In this document: piece after piece, positions 7,894-16,894 of the stretch | How positions within the stretch are numbered: the stretch's first letter is position 1 | Layout of the letters: every line of letters begins with the position of its first letter | Assembly: GCF_900112255.1 (NCBI RefSeq) | Contig: NZ_FOLE01000002.1 | Location: forward strand, 1 to 64,000 | Direction of reading: 5' to 3' | Length of the DNA stretch: 64,000 bases | Source: Flexibacter flexilis DSM 6793 | GTDB taxonomy: Bacteria > Bacteroidota > Bacteroidia > Cytophagales > Flexibacteraceae | Made by a program: the position numbers and the translations under genes | The notes under the pieces: generated by a model | The model's input: the letters and a program-made list of their open reading frames with translations, nothing else | Database searches by the model: none | What the model was told of the DNA's origin: nothing

Positions 7894-10800
7894 ATGTTTA
7901 AAAATCCATTTTCGTTAGATGGCCGTATCCGTCGAAAAGAATACGGTATTACGCTGCTATTCAGCATAATATCCGCCTGTATTCTTCACTTGATTTTATC
8001 AAAATACAGCCTACCTTTTGTAGAAATTATTCTTATGCTTCCGCTGGTTTGGCTCGCACTTACGCAAGGCTCAAAACGTTGCCATGATTTGGGGGTGAGT
8101 GGCTGGTTTCAATTTATTCCGTTTTACCCTTTTGTCATGCTTTATGTGGACGGGCAAAAACGTGAAAATGATTATGGCCTTTCTCCCAAATACGAAAACG
8201 TAGCCGAAGCCAACATTAAAGAAGAAACGCAAGCCCGCATTGAAATCATGACGGCATTTGCGGAAAATATCGGTACAGGTAACTTTGATGTGGAACTAAC
8301 CAGTACCAATGACGACGACAAACTTACGTTGGCATTGGTGGGAATGCGCGACAAACTGCGTGATGTAAATATGCGCGACCAACAACGCCGCTATGTGAAT
8401 GATGGCCTCGCCCAATTGGTAGAGATTATGCGTTCGGGAGAAGAATCCGAACAACTGTATCACCATGTATTATCGTTCATTATCAAATATTTAGATGCTA
8501 ATCAAGGCGGTCTTTTCTTGCTCGAAACCGATAGTTCAGGCAAAGAATATCTGGAAATGGTGGCGTGCTATGCTTTCAACAAACGAAAACATTTGCACAA
8601 AAGATTAGAAAAAAATGAAGGCTTAGTGGGCCAGTGTATTATCGAAAAAGATATTATTTACATGACCAAAGTGCCGCAAAATTATGTGCAAATTCGTTCG
8701 GGACTCGGCGGCAGTACGCCAAGTTGTTTGCTTATCGTACCGCTCAAATACAACGACAAAATTTATGGCGCATTAGAAATTGCAGCTTTTAAGCCTTTTG
8801 AGCAATATCGTATTCATTTTGTGGAGCGTTTGGCCGAAAGTTTGGCCTCTACGGTGTCTGGTCGCAAAACCAATGAGCAAACGCTGAATTTATTAAATGA
8901 TGCGCAAATGCAAGCCGAGCAAATGCGTGCGCAAGAAGAAGAAATGCGCCAAAATATGGAAGAGTTGCAGGCCACACAAGAAGAAATGGAACGCAAAGAA
9001 CGCGAGCATTTGCAAGAAATAGAACGCCTTCAACAACTCCACGAAGACAACATGACGCAAGTACAGGCGCAAAATGACCGCATAGCCGAAAGCGAAAAAC
9101 AACTCAAAAAAATGAGTGCGGAAATGCAAAGCCAGTTGGAGGCTATCGAAAATTCGATGCTTGTGGTGGAATTTGACATGAACCGTACATTCGTACGTGC
9201 CAATGACCAATTCCTAAAACTTTTTGGCTATACCCCAACCGAAATGCATGGTATGTACCACAAAAATTTACTCCCAGCACAGGGAACAGATTTTGGTGAA
9301 TATGAAAAGCTTTGGGAAACGCTTTGGGAAGGCAAATCCGTACGCAATACCTTCCGCCGCAGGGCCAAAGACGGCAGCGACGTTTGGCTGGAAGGGGTTT
9401 ACACGCCTATCAAAGACGAACAAGGCCGCATAATAAAAATATTGAAGTTGGCTGTAGATGTTACCAAAAATAAACAATTGGAGGCCGCCGAACGCGAACA
9501 TATCGAAGAGTTGCGTGCGCATGAAGAAGAGTTACGCCAAAATATGGAGGAAATGAAAGCCATTCAGGAAAATCTGAACAAGAAAAACATTGAATCCCTG
9601 CAACTCATGGCCGAGCTTAATGCTCGTATTGAAATAGTAAGCAAAGCTGCTATCCTTTCGGAGTCAGATACTTACGGAAACATCACACTCGTCAACGAAA
9701 AAATGCTGCAAATAACAGGCTATACACGTGAAGAACTGATAGGCAAACCACACAGCATTTTGCGCCACCCCGAAACGCCCAAAGAAGTGTTTAAGGAAAT
9801 GTGGGCAACCATCAAAGCAGGCAAAGTATTCCAAGGAATTTACCGTAATCGTCGCAAAGATGGCTCTACTTATTGGGTAGATGCCACTATCGCGCCTGTA
9901 ATGGGCTTAGACGGCAAACCAGAGAAGTATATTAGCGTACGATTCGATATTACGCAAGCCAAAGAAGCCGAAATCGCTATGACGGAACTACTCAACGATG
10001 CGCAAGAACGTACGATCCAAATAATGAAAAGCGAAGCCGAACTCGAAGCACGTATAGCCGCCCTCAACGAAACGGCTATTCTTTCGGAAGCTGATATTTA
10101 CGGCAATATTACATTTGTCAATAAAAAACTCTTAGAAATTACTGGCTATACAGAAGAAGAGCTAATCGGCAAACCGCACAACATTTTGCGCCACCCCGAA
10201 ACACCAAAAGAAGTGTTTAAGGAAATGTGGGCGACCATCAAAGCAGGCAAAATATTTAGGGGAAAATATGCGAATCGCAAAAAAGACGGTTCGGCTTATT
10301 GGGTAGATGCTACCATCGCGCCAGTGCTTGACATGGGCGGCAATCCAGAAAAATACATTGGTATTCGCTTCGACATGACCGAGTCTGTAAAAGCAAACCA
10401 AGAAATACGACAGCTTTTTGAAGAGTCGCAGCAAAAAACGGAAGAATTGTTGGCCACCGAAGAAGAAATCCGCCAAAACATGGAGGAAATGAAAGCGATT
10501 CAGGAATCAGTAGCCAATAGCGAAGCAAAACTCAAAAGTGTGCTGGATTCAGCCAATTTCATTATCATGACCGTACAGCTCGACGGAATTATTAGCTACC
10601 TGAACCCTGTTGCGGAAAAAGCCTTAGGCTACAAGGCCAGCGAATTGGTAGGCAAACAAACCCCTGCCATCTTCCACGACCCAGCAGAAGTAATTCAAGC
10701 GGCCAAAGAAATGAGTAAAGAATTAGGTCGCGAAATAACTCCAATGGAACTGTTTGTTATCAAACCTTCACAAGGTCAGGTTTTTGAAAAAGATTGGACT

Positions 10801-10920
10801 TTTATAAGTAAAAACAAAAAGAAATTCCCTGTACATTTGAGCCTTTCGGGCATCAAAGATGGGAAAGGTAACTTTGTTGGTTTTGTAGGAATTGGGTCGC
10901 TACTTAAATCAAAAAAATAA
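7894..10920 (+). CDS. DUF805-HAMP-GAF-PAS(x4) membrane signalling protein without kinase
   Basis: The order in this 1008-residue protein is: a DUF805 membrane domain (1-100, opening MFKNPFSLDGR, with three hydrophobic segments and GSKRCHDLGVSGW); a HAMP-like segment (about 112-165, IGTGNFDVEL then DDDKLTLALVGM); a GAF domain (about 168-330, with GLVGQCI and LIVPLKYNDKIYGALEIA); a coiled coil rich in EEMRQNMEELQA; PAS1 (about 418-530); a coiled coil; PAS2 (about 577-690) and PAS3 (about 721-835), near-identical and both with GYTxEELIGKPHxILRHPETP; a coiled coil; PAS4 (about 880-1005). No histidine kinase, GGDEF, methyl-accepting or DNA-binding domain follows, and the stop comes just after PAS4. 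The GKPHxILRHPxxP motif is typical of Aer-type, redox-sensing PAS domains. It probably senses a signal and passes it to a separate partner, which is inference. Confidence 0.9.
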   Translation: MFKNPFSLDGRIRRKEYGITLLFSIISACILHLILSKYSLPFVEIILMLPLVWLALTQGSKRCHDLGVSGWFQFIPFYPFVMLYVDGQKRENDYGLSPKYENVAEANIKEETQARIEIMTAFAENIGTGNFDVELTSTNDDDKLTLALVGMRDKLRDVNMRDQQRRYVNDGLAQLVEIMRSGEESEQLYHHVLSFIIKYLDANQGGLFLLETDSSGKEYLEMVACYAFNKRKHLHKRLEKNEGLVGQCIIEKDIIYMTKVPQNYVQIRSGLGGSTPSCLLIVPLKYNDKIYGALEIAAFKPFEQYRIHFVERLAESLASTVSGRKTNEQTLNLLNDAQMQAEQMRAQEEEMRQNMEELQATQEEMERKEREHLQEIERLQQLHEDNMTQVQAQNDRIAESEKQLKKMSAEMQSQLEAIENSMLVVEFDMNRTFVRANDQFLKLFGYTPTEMHGMYHKNLLPAQGTDFGEYEKLWETLWEGKSVRNTFRRRAKDGSDVWLEGVYTPIKDEQGRIIKILKLAVDVTKNKQLEAAEREHIEELRAHEEELRQNMEEMKAIQENLNKKNIESLQLMAELNARIEIVSKAAILSESDTYGNITLVNEKMLQITGYTREELIGKPHSILRHPETPKEVFKEMWATIKAGKVFQGIYRNRRKDGSTYWVDATIAPVMGLDGKPEKYISVRFDITQAKEAEIAMTELLNDAQERTIQIMKSEAELEARIAALNETAILSEADIYGNITFVNKKLLEITGYTEEELIGKPHNILRHPETPKEVFKEMWATIKAGKIFRGKYANRKKDGSAYWVDATIAPVLDMGGNPEKYIGIRFDMTESVKANQEIRQLFEESQQKTEELLATEEEIRQNMEEMKAIQESVANSEAKLKSVLDSANFIIMTVQLDGIISYLNPVAEKALGYKASELVGKQTPAIFHDPAEVIQAAKEMSKELGREITPMELFVIKPSQGQVFEKDWTFISKNKKKFPVHLSLSGIKDGKGNFVGFVGIGSLLKSKK

Positions 10921-10926
10921 AAGCGT

Positions 10927-10964
10927 AAAAAAGCGTTCGGATGTCAATATCTGAACGCTTTTTT
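10927..10964. terminator. Bidirectional terminator
   Basis: AAAAAAGCGTTC pairs with GAACGCTTTTTT. It lies between the multi-PAS gene and the convergent Lrp-type gene and has A/T runs on both sides. Confidence 0.8.
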
Positions 10965-10966
10965 AT

Positions 10967-11449
10967 TTATAAAACTACTTTATAAGCCGTAGCACGTTTT
11001 ACTTCTTTCATTACAAAATTACTGTGATATTGCCCTACATTCGGGATATTTGCAATCACATTTACAATAAAATCATTGTAATCAGAAATATTTTTGGCCA
11101 CAATTTTGAGCATATAATCATACGTTCCCGAAATACTAATTACTTCCAATATTTCAGGGCGTGCCGCTACTGCTGCTTCAAAATTCATTAGCGAAGTTTT
11201 TGACTGCTCTTTCAGAACAATATTACAATAAACAGCCAATTCTAAACCCACCAATTCACGGTCTATAATGGCCACATAACTCTGAATTATTTTATTTTCT
11301 TCCATGTATTTAATACGCTCATACGTTGGCGTAAAAGATAGCTTAATGCGGGAAGCAATTTCTTTGACCGAAATCGTAGAATCTTCTTGCAAAATATTGA
11401 TTATATCAACGTCTATTTGGTCGAGTTCAATGCCTTTTTTGTTCTTCAT
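10967..11449 (-). CDS. Lrp/AsnC family transcriptional regulator
   Basis: The protein is 160 residues from the ATG at 11449; the extended frame would need a TTG. An N-terminal winged HTH (about residues 10-60, with ILQEDSTISVKEIASRI and TPTYERIKYMEENKII) is followed by an Lrp-type ligand-binding RAM domain (about 68-150), with the GxxDYMLKIV segment and a terminal EVKRATAYKVVL. Members bind amino acids and regulate amino acid metabolism as multimers. It lies 106 bp after argH on the same strand but behind a hairpin terminator, so it is probably its own unit. Control of the adjacent arginine operon or of itself is plausible but not shown. Confidence 0.92.
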   Translation of the reverse strand: MKNKKGIELDQIDVDIINILQEDSTISVKEIASRIKLSFTPTYERIKYMEENKIIQSYVAIIDRELVGLELAVYCNIVLKEQSKTSLMNFEAAVAARPEILEVISISGTYDYMLKIVAKNISDYNDFIVNVIANIPNVGQYHSNFVMKEVKRATAYKVVL

Positions 11450-11504
11450 TTGGTGTATCAATTTTAGTTTGTATAAAAAACTAATGGGACAAAAATATAC
11501 TAAA

Positions 11505-11533
11505 ATTCCCCTCCAAAAGTTGAGAGGGGAATC
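11505..11533 (-). terminator. Terminator of the arginine operon
   Basis: ATTCCCCTC pairs with GAGGGGAAT. On the minus strand it is followed by TTTTAG. It lies between argH and the Lrp gene. Confidence 0.6.
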
Positions 11534-11567
11534 TGGTTATTAGGTGTGCCCACAGACAAATATACAC

Positions 11568-12884
11568 TTATTTTCGTACAATTTGCTCAAAAACCTGTGC
11601 AAAAGCCTTTCCAATAGCCTCATTTTGTAAGTTCCCGATGCTGCCCGCGTGTGTGTGATGCACGTTTCGGTCAGCTACAAACGTTTTATTTTCGATTTGT
11701 TTTCCAATTTTTTGGTAAGCGTCCCGAAACGGCAAACCTTTTAGCACTTCCGCATTGACGGCTTCCACGCTAAACAAATCGTTGTATTTATCATCAGCTA
11801 AAATATTGTCTTTCACACGGATATGTTCCAACATGAAAGCCGTAATTTGCAAACAACTTTGCAGTGTTTCGATGGCTGGGAACAAACATTCTTTCGTAAG
11901 TTGGCCGTCGCGGTGATAGCCCGAAGGCAAATTATTCGTAAGCAATGTTAGTTCGTTGGGCACGGCCTGAATGCGGTTACATTTGGCACGCACCAACTCA
12001 AAAACATCTGGATTTTTTTTGTGGGGCATAATGCTACTGCCCGTCGTCAGCTCGTCAGGAAATGAGATAAATCCAAAATTCTGATTCATATACAAACATA
12101 CGTCGTAGGCAAATTTGGAAAGCGTAGCGGCAATATTAGCCAGAGCCTGCGCCACTATTTTTTCGGTTTTGCCGCGCGTCATTTGCGCATAAACTACGTT
12201 GTAATTCAAGCTATCAAAACCCAATAATTCGGTTGTAAATTCTCTGTCCAGTGGGAACGAAGAACCATAACCAGCACCCGAACCAAGCGGGTTTTTATTA
12301 CACACTTTATAGGCTGCCAAAAGCGTTTCCAAATCGTCGGTAAGCGACTCGGCATAAGCCCCAAACCAAAGCCCAAAAGAAGACGGCATCGCAATTTGAA
12401 AATGCGTATAACCCGCCAATAATTTATCTTGATGCGCCTGACTTAATTCTAATAATTTAGCAAAAAGAACGCGTGTATCTTCGGCTATTTCCTGAATTTT
12501 GGCACGCAAAAAAAGTTTAATATCCAACAAAACTTGGTCGTTGCGAGAGCGGCCTGTATGTATTTTTTTTCCAGCATCACCAATCTTTTGGGTAAGCATA
12601 AATTCTACTTGCGAATGTACATCTTCTACCCCATCGGCAATGCTAAAATTTCCCGCACGAATTTGCGCCAAAATATGATTTAATTCTTGCTCAACTAATG
12701 TCCATTCTTCGGCAGAAAGAATATTGATTTTGTGTAACATTTGCGCGTGCGCCAACGAGCCAATTACATCGTATTCGGCCAACAAAATATCAAAATCTTT
12801 GTCATTTCCTACCGTAAATTTCTCCACGATTTGCTGATAATTATTCGACGAACCAGCCTCTTTTTGCCAAAGTTTTGTAATCAT
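11568..12884 (-). CDS. argH: Argininosuccinate lyase
   Basis: It splits argininosuccinate into arginine and fumarate, the last step of the pathway. At 438 residues the length is close to the family norm. The fumarase/ASL signature GSSIMPHKKNPD is at 282-293 with the catalytic Ser in it. The general acid/base His is H161 in YTHFQIAMPSS, and KIHTGRSRNDQ is at about 107-117. It is the last gene of the operon, 6 bp after argE. Confidence 0.97.
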   Translation of the reverse strand: MITKLWQKEAGSSNNYQQIVEKFTVGNDKDFDILLAEYDVIGSLAHAQMLHKINILSAEEWTLVEQELNHILAQIRAGNFSIADGVEDVHSQVEFMLTQKIGDAGKKIHTGRSRNDQVLLDIKLFLRAKIQEIAEDTRVLFAKLLELSQAHQDKLLAGYTHFQIAMPSSFGLWFGAYAESLTDDLETLLAAYKVCNKNPLGSGAGYGSSFPLDREFTTELLGFDSLNYNVVYAQMTRGKTEKIVAQALANIAATLSKFAYDVCLYMNQNFGFISFPDELTTGSSIMPHKKNPDVFELVRAKCNRIQAVPNELTLLTNNLPSGYHRDGQLTKECLFPAIETLQSCLQITAFMLEHIRVKDNILADDKYNDLFSVEAVNAEVLKGLPFRDAYQKIGKQIENKTFVADRNVHHTHAGSIGNLQNEAIGKAFAQVFEQIVRK

Positions 12885-12890
12885 TTTTTT

Positions 12891-13970
12891 TTATAAAATA
12901 GAAGATAATAATTTGCAATAAATTTCGATTCCTTCGCGGATTTCATCCACAAAAATAAATTCGTCGCTGCTGTGCGAGCGCAACGAGTTGCCCGGCCCAA
13001 GTTTCACGGTCGGGAAGTTCATGAGTGCTTGGTCGGAGGTGGTCGGCGAGCCATAAATTTTTCTGCCCAAAGCCAAACCCGCCTTTACAAATGGGTGTTC
13101 GGGACTAATCGCCGACGAGTTGAGACGCAACGAACGCGCCGTTACTTCACTGCTAACATGCTGTTTTACAACCGCTAACACATCTGCATTGCGGTATTTA
13201 TCATTGGTTCGGATGTCCACCGTAAACTCGCATTTATCCGAAATAACATTGTGTTGCGAACCCGCCTTAATGATAGTAACCGTCATTTTCACATCGCCCA
13301 AAATCTCTGATTTTTCGGGAAAATGATACGTTCTGAACCATTCAATATCGGCCAACGCCTTGTAAAGTGCATTGTTGTTGTTTTCGTGTGCCGCGTGCGA
13401 AGCCGTGCCATGCGAAACACAATCAAGTACCAAAAGTCCCTTCTCGGCAATAGCCAAGTGCATTTCGGTTGGCTCGCCCACGATGCCCAAATATATTTCA
13501 CCCAACTCATTGGCTATAAGCTCAATACCGCCAGTTCCCGAAACTTCTTCTTCGGCAGTTGCCGCAAAAATTACGTTATAATTGAGCGAAGGCTTATCGT
13601 AATAATACAAAAAAGCGGCCATCAGACTAACCAATGCACCGCCCGCGTCATTGCTTCCCAAACCATATAATTTACCATCTTTTTCTATCGCCTCAAACGG
13701 ATTCAGCGTGTAACCTTTGTTAGGTTTTACCGTATCGTGGTGCGAGTTGAGCAGAACGGAAGGCTTGGCCGCATCGAAATACAAATTTTTAGCCCAAACA
13801 TTATTGCCTTTTCGCTCAAAAGCAATGCCCAATGAGGCGAGCGTATTTTGTAGCAAATCAGCGGTTTTGTCTTCTTGTCGGCTAAACGATTCTATTTCAA
13901 TTAGTTGCTTGAGCGTACTGAGTGCCAAATCGGCTAATTGCGTGGTGCTATTTTGTAAGTGTAGTTCCAT
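12891..13970 (-). CDS. argE: ArgE-type M20 deacylase (N-acyl-citrulline/ornithine)
   Basis: This 359-residue member of the M20 metallopeptidase family has metal and catalytic motifs NSHHDTVKP (about 75-83), YGLGSNDAGGALVSL (about 98-112, metal-bridging Asp) and ATAEEEVSGTGG (catalytic Glu), and an ending FPTVKLGPGNSLRSHSSDEFI that supplies a metal His. In Bacteroidota and Xanthomonas operons with an acyl-ornithine carbamoyltransferase, this enzyme removes the acyl group from N-acyl-citrulline. If the carbamoyltransferase here uses N-succinyl-ornithine, this should be a desuccinylase. Its start overlaps the end of argB by 23 bp. Confidence 0.93.
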   Translation of the reverse strand: MELHLQNSTTQLADLALSTLKQLIEIESFSRQEDKTADLLQNTLASLGIAFERKGNNVWAKNLYFDAAKPSVLLNSHHDTVKPNKGYTLNPFEAIEKDGKLYGLGSNDAGGALVSLMAAFLYYYDKPSLNYNVIFAATAEEEVSGTGGIELIANELGEIYLGIVGEPTEMHLAIAEKGLLVLDCVSHGTASHAAHENNNNALYKALADIEWFRTYHFPEKSEILGDVKMTVTIIKAGSQHNVISDKCEFTVDIRTNDKYRNADVLAVVKQHVSSEVTARSLRLNSSAISPEHPFVKAGLALGRKIYGSPTTSDQALMNFPTVKLGPGNSLRSHSSDEFIFVDEIREGIEIYCKLLSSIL

Positions 13971-14748
13971 AATCGGGAGCGTTTTCGAGTATTTCTACAA
14001 TGTCGTTATCGTTGCAAATCGTGACGGCCTGCACGCCTTTGGCTATGGCCGCAAATGCGTTTTCGAGCTTGGGAATCATGCCGTCGGCTACGATGCCATC
14101 GGCCAAAAGTTGCGTATATTTTTCGGGATTAATGCTGGTAATAAGCGAGTTATCGTCGTTTATATCCGCCAAAACGCCTTTTTTCTCAAAGCAATAAACC
14201 AAGCGTACAGGCTGCGTGGCAGCCAATGCCGTCGCTACCGTCGAGGCGATAGTGTCCGCGTTGGTATTGAGCAACTGGCCTTGCGCGTTGTGCGTAATTG
14301 AGCAAAACACGGGCGTAATTCCTGCCGAAAGTAATTGATTGATTAGCAACGTATTAATTTCTTTAACATCGCCTACCCAACCAAAATCAATTTCACCAAC
14401 GGGGCGTTTTTGGGCTAAAATGCTGTTGCCGTCCGCGCCCGAAAGTCCGATAGCATTACAGCCGTTGGCCTGCAAAGTCGCTACTATTTTTTTATTAATA
14501 AGCCCCGCGTAAATCATCGCCGTTAGTTCCAGCGTTTCGGTGTCCGTAATGCGGCGGCCATTGACCATTTGTTGTACAATTCCGAGTTTATCGGCCAACT
14601 GATTTACTAATTTTCCGCCTCCATGTACTACTATTTTACGGCCTTTGGTACTGGCCACTTTCGCAAGGAAAGCAGCCAGTTTTTCGGGGTCGTTGATAAC
14701 ATTTCCGCCAATTTTAATGACGTAAATTTTCTCTAAGTCCTTAGACAT
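13948..14748 (-). CDS. argB: Acetylglutamate (N-acylglutamate) kinase
   Basis: It phosphorylates N-acylglutamate, step two of arginine synthesis. The protein has 266 residues. The N-terminal IKIGGNVIND carries the ATP-binding Lys, and VVHGGGKLVNQL (about residues 40-51) is the glycine loop for the acyl-amino acid. Late motifs GMIPKLENAFAAI and NTNADTIASTVATAL are also typical. It follows argF' by 10 bp. There is no N-terminal extension of the arginine-inhibited type, so feedback inhibition may be weak or act elsewhere. Confidence 0.95.
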   Translation of the reverse strand: MSKDLEKIYVIKIGGNVINDPEKLAAFLAKVASTKGRKIVVHGGGKLVNQLADKLGIVQQMVNGRRITDTETLELTAMIYAGLINKKIVATLQANGCNAIGLSGADGNSILAQKRPVGEIDFGWVGDVKEINTLLINQLLSAGITPVFCSITHNAQGQLLNTNADTIASTVATALAATQPVRLVYCFEKKGVLADINDDNSLITSINPEKYTQLLADGIVADGMIPKLENAFAAIAKGVQAVTICNDNDIVEILENAPDYGTTLTK

Positions 14749-14758
14749 AAATATTTTA

Positions 14759-15715
14759 TCAAAAAAAGTTTGTTTCCAAAATCTCCTTCAACACAGCTTG
14801 CGCGGCGTAAAGTCGGTTATCGGCTTGTTGCAAAATCAGGGAGTTTTCGCCGTCGAGTAGCGAGTCACTCACTTCCAAATTGCGGCGCACTGGCAAGCAG
14901 TGCATCACTTTGGCGTTGTTGGTAATTTGCATTCTTTCGGGAGTGAGCAACCAATCACCCGACACGGCAGGCGTTTGGCCATAGTCCTCAAACGACGACC
15001 AATTTTTCACATACACGAAATCCGCACCTCGCAACGCCTCATCCTGATTGTGCGTAACTTTCACGCCTTGCGTAAATTCTGTACTCAATTCGTAGCCCTC
15101 AGGGTGCGTAACCACAAAATCAACGTCCGCATTGCGCATCCATTCCGTAAAAGAATTGGCCACCGACTGCGGCAACGGTTTAATATGATGTCCCCACGAA
15201 AGCACCACTTTGGGCTTACTTGGTTTATTCCAATTTTCGGTAATCGTAATAAGGTCGGCAAAGCTCTGCAACGGGTGGCGTGTAGCCGACTCCAGCGACA
15301 CGACAGGCACGCGACAATATTTTATAAACTGGTTGATAACCTTTTCGTTATAATCGTCTTCGCGGCTGGTAAGCGACGGAAAACAGCGAATCCCAATCAC
15401 ATCGCAATACTGCCCCATAACAGCGGCTGCATCTTTGATATGTTCAACTTTTGCGCCATTCATCACCACATTATCATCAAACTCCCAAGTCCAACTTTCT
15501 TGGCCAACATTGAGCGCAATCACGTTCATTCCCAAATTGTTACCCGCTTTTTGGGTGCTTAGGCGCGTGCGCAAACTTTGATTGAGAAACACCAACCCCA
15601 AAGTTTTGCCTTTACCCAAATGTTGGAAACCCAACGGATTTTTTTTGAGAGCCAATGCGTCCTGAAGCATTTGCTCCACACTTTTTACATCGTGTACCGA
15701 AGTGAAATATTTCAT
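14759..15715 (-). CDS. argF': N-acyl-L-ornithine carbamoyltransferase (probably N-succinylornithine-specific)
   Basis: This 318-residue transcarbamylase has the carbamoyl phosphate motif SLRTRLST (47-54), RHPLQSFADL (about 146-155) and the late HCLPVRR. The whole layout, including an aromatic strand QESWTWEF and the AEWMRNADVD-like Trp region, follows the acyl-ornithine group (AOTCase/SOTCase) rather than ordinary ArgF. The residue that sets specificity (Glu92 in Xanthomonas AOTCase, Pro90 in Bacteroides fragilis SOTCase) falls in MNGAKVEHIKD and is Val90 here. In published mutants, Glu92 to Val turned the Xanthomonas enzyme into a succinylornithine enzyme, so succinyl specificity is predicted. 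It sits between argD and argB in the operon. Confidence 0.95.
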   Translation of the reverse strand: MKYFTSVHDVKSVEQMLQDALALKKNPLGFQHLGKGKTLGLVFLNQSLRTRLSTQKAGNNLGMNVIALNVGQESWTWEFDDNVVMNGAKVEHIKDAAAVMGQYCDVIGIRCFPSLTSREDDYNEKVINQFIKYCRVPVVSLESATRHPLQSFADLITITENWNKPSKPKVVLSWGHHIKPLPQSVANSFTEWMRNADVDFVVTHPEGYELSTEFTQGVKVTHNQDEALRGADFVYVKNWSSFEDYGQTPAVSGDWLLTPERMQITNNAKVMHCLPVRRNLEVSDSLLDGENSLILQQADNRLYAAQAVLKEILETNFF

Positions 15716-15742
15716 TGATTTTGTTGAATATAATTAATTGAG

Positions 15743-16882
15743 TTAGTGTTCAAATTCTGTAATCATTACTTGTTTAAATGCCTCCACGAAAATATCTATT
15801 TCGGCAGTCGTAACATTGAGCGCGGGCAAAATTCTAAGCGTATTTTTGTTAGAAGCCGAACCCGTAAAAATAAAATGTTCTTTGAGCAAAGTATTACGCA
15901 CATTCGCGCAAGGTGTATCCAATTCAATGCCCACCATTAGCCCCAAAGCACGAATTTCTTTAATGCCCTCAATGCCTTGCAATTGGCTTACCAAATAGTC
16001 GCCAATTTTCGCTGCATTTTCCACTAAATTTTCGGATTTTATGACTTCCAAAACGGCAATTGCAGCGGCCACAGCCAAATAATTTCCGCCAAAAGTAGTG
16101 CCTAACATGCTATGTTTTGCCTTAATTTCTGGGCTAATTAGCACGCCCGCCACAGGAAAACCATTGCCCATTCCTTTGGCCGTTGTGATAATATCGGGGC
16201 GAACATTGGCGAATTGATGTGCAAAAAATTTGCCCGAGCGTCCGTAGCCTGATTGTATTTCATCGCAAATCATTATTGCGCCAAATTGTTGGCACAATTG
16301 CTTTATTTTTTGCAAAAATGACTCGGTCGGAATATTAACGCCACCAACGCCTTGTATGCCTTCAATTATGACGGCTGCTATTTGCTCATCAAAGGCATTT
16401 TCTAAGGCTTTTTCATCGTTAAAAGGCAAGAAAATAATATTTTCTGTTTCGTTTACGGGTGCAACAATACTTTTGTCGTCGGTTGCTGCTACGGCCATCG
16501 AAGTACGACCATGAAACGATTTAGAAAACGAAATAATTTTCTTTTTTCCTGTGTGAAATGATGCTAATTTAATAGCATTTTCGTTTGCTTCTGCGCCCGA
16601 ATTACACAAAAATAAATTATAATCATCGTAGCCACTTGCCTGCCCCAAAAGCGTAGCTAATTGCTGTTGCATCGGGATTTGAACGGAATTAGAATAAAAA
16701 CCAATTTCGTTGAGTTGATTCGTAAGTTTTGCTACATAATGTGGATGACTATGACCAATAGAAATAACAGCGTGTCCGCCGTACAAATCCAAATATTTTT
16801 GGCCTTTTTCGTCCCACAAATAACTACCTTTTGCCTTTACTGGCGTGATGTTGAATAACGGATATACGTCAAACAGTTTCAT
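15743..16882 (-). CDS. argD: N-acylornithine aminotransferase
   Basis: This PLP-dependent class III aminotransferase (379 residues) makes N-acylornithine from its semialdehyde with glutamate as amino donor. The PLP Lys is K236 in ITTAKGMGNGFP. The Asp that holds the pyridine nitrogen is D207 in ICDEIQSGYGRSG. NSGAEANENAIKLA (95-108) and SFHGRTSMA are also typical. The gene is 12 bp after argC. The acyl preference (acetyl or succinyl) cannot be read directly and should follow that of the carbamoyltransferase. Confidence 0.95.
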   Translation of the reverse strand: MKLFDVYPLFNITPVKAKGSYLWDEKGQKYLDLYGGHAVISIGHSHPHYVAKLTNQLNEIGFYSNSVQIPMQQQLATLLGQASGYDDYNLFLCNSGAEANENAIKLASFHTGKKKIISFSKSFHGRTSMAVAATDDKSIVAPVNETENIIFLPFNDEKALENAFDEQIAAVIIEGIQGVGGVNIPTESFLQKIKQLCQQFGAIMICDEIQSGYGRSGKFFAHQFANVRPDIITTAKGMGNGFPVAGVLISPEIKAKHSMLGTTFGGNYLAVAAAIAVLEVIKSENLVENAAKIGDYLVSQLQGIEGIKEIRALGLMVGIELDTPCANVRNTLLKEHFIFTGSASNKNTLRILPALNVTTAEIDIFVEAFKQVMITEFEH

Positions 16883-16894
16883 TTATTTTCTGTT

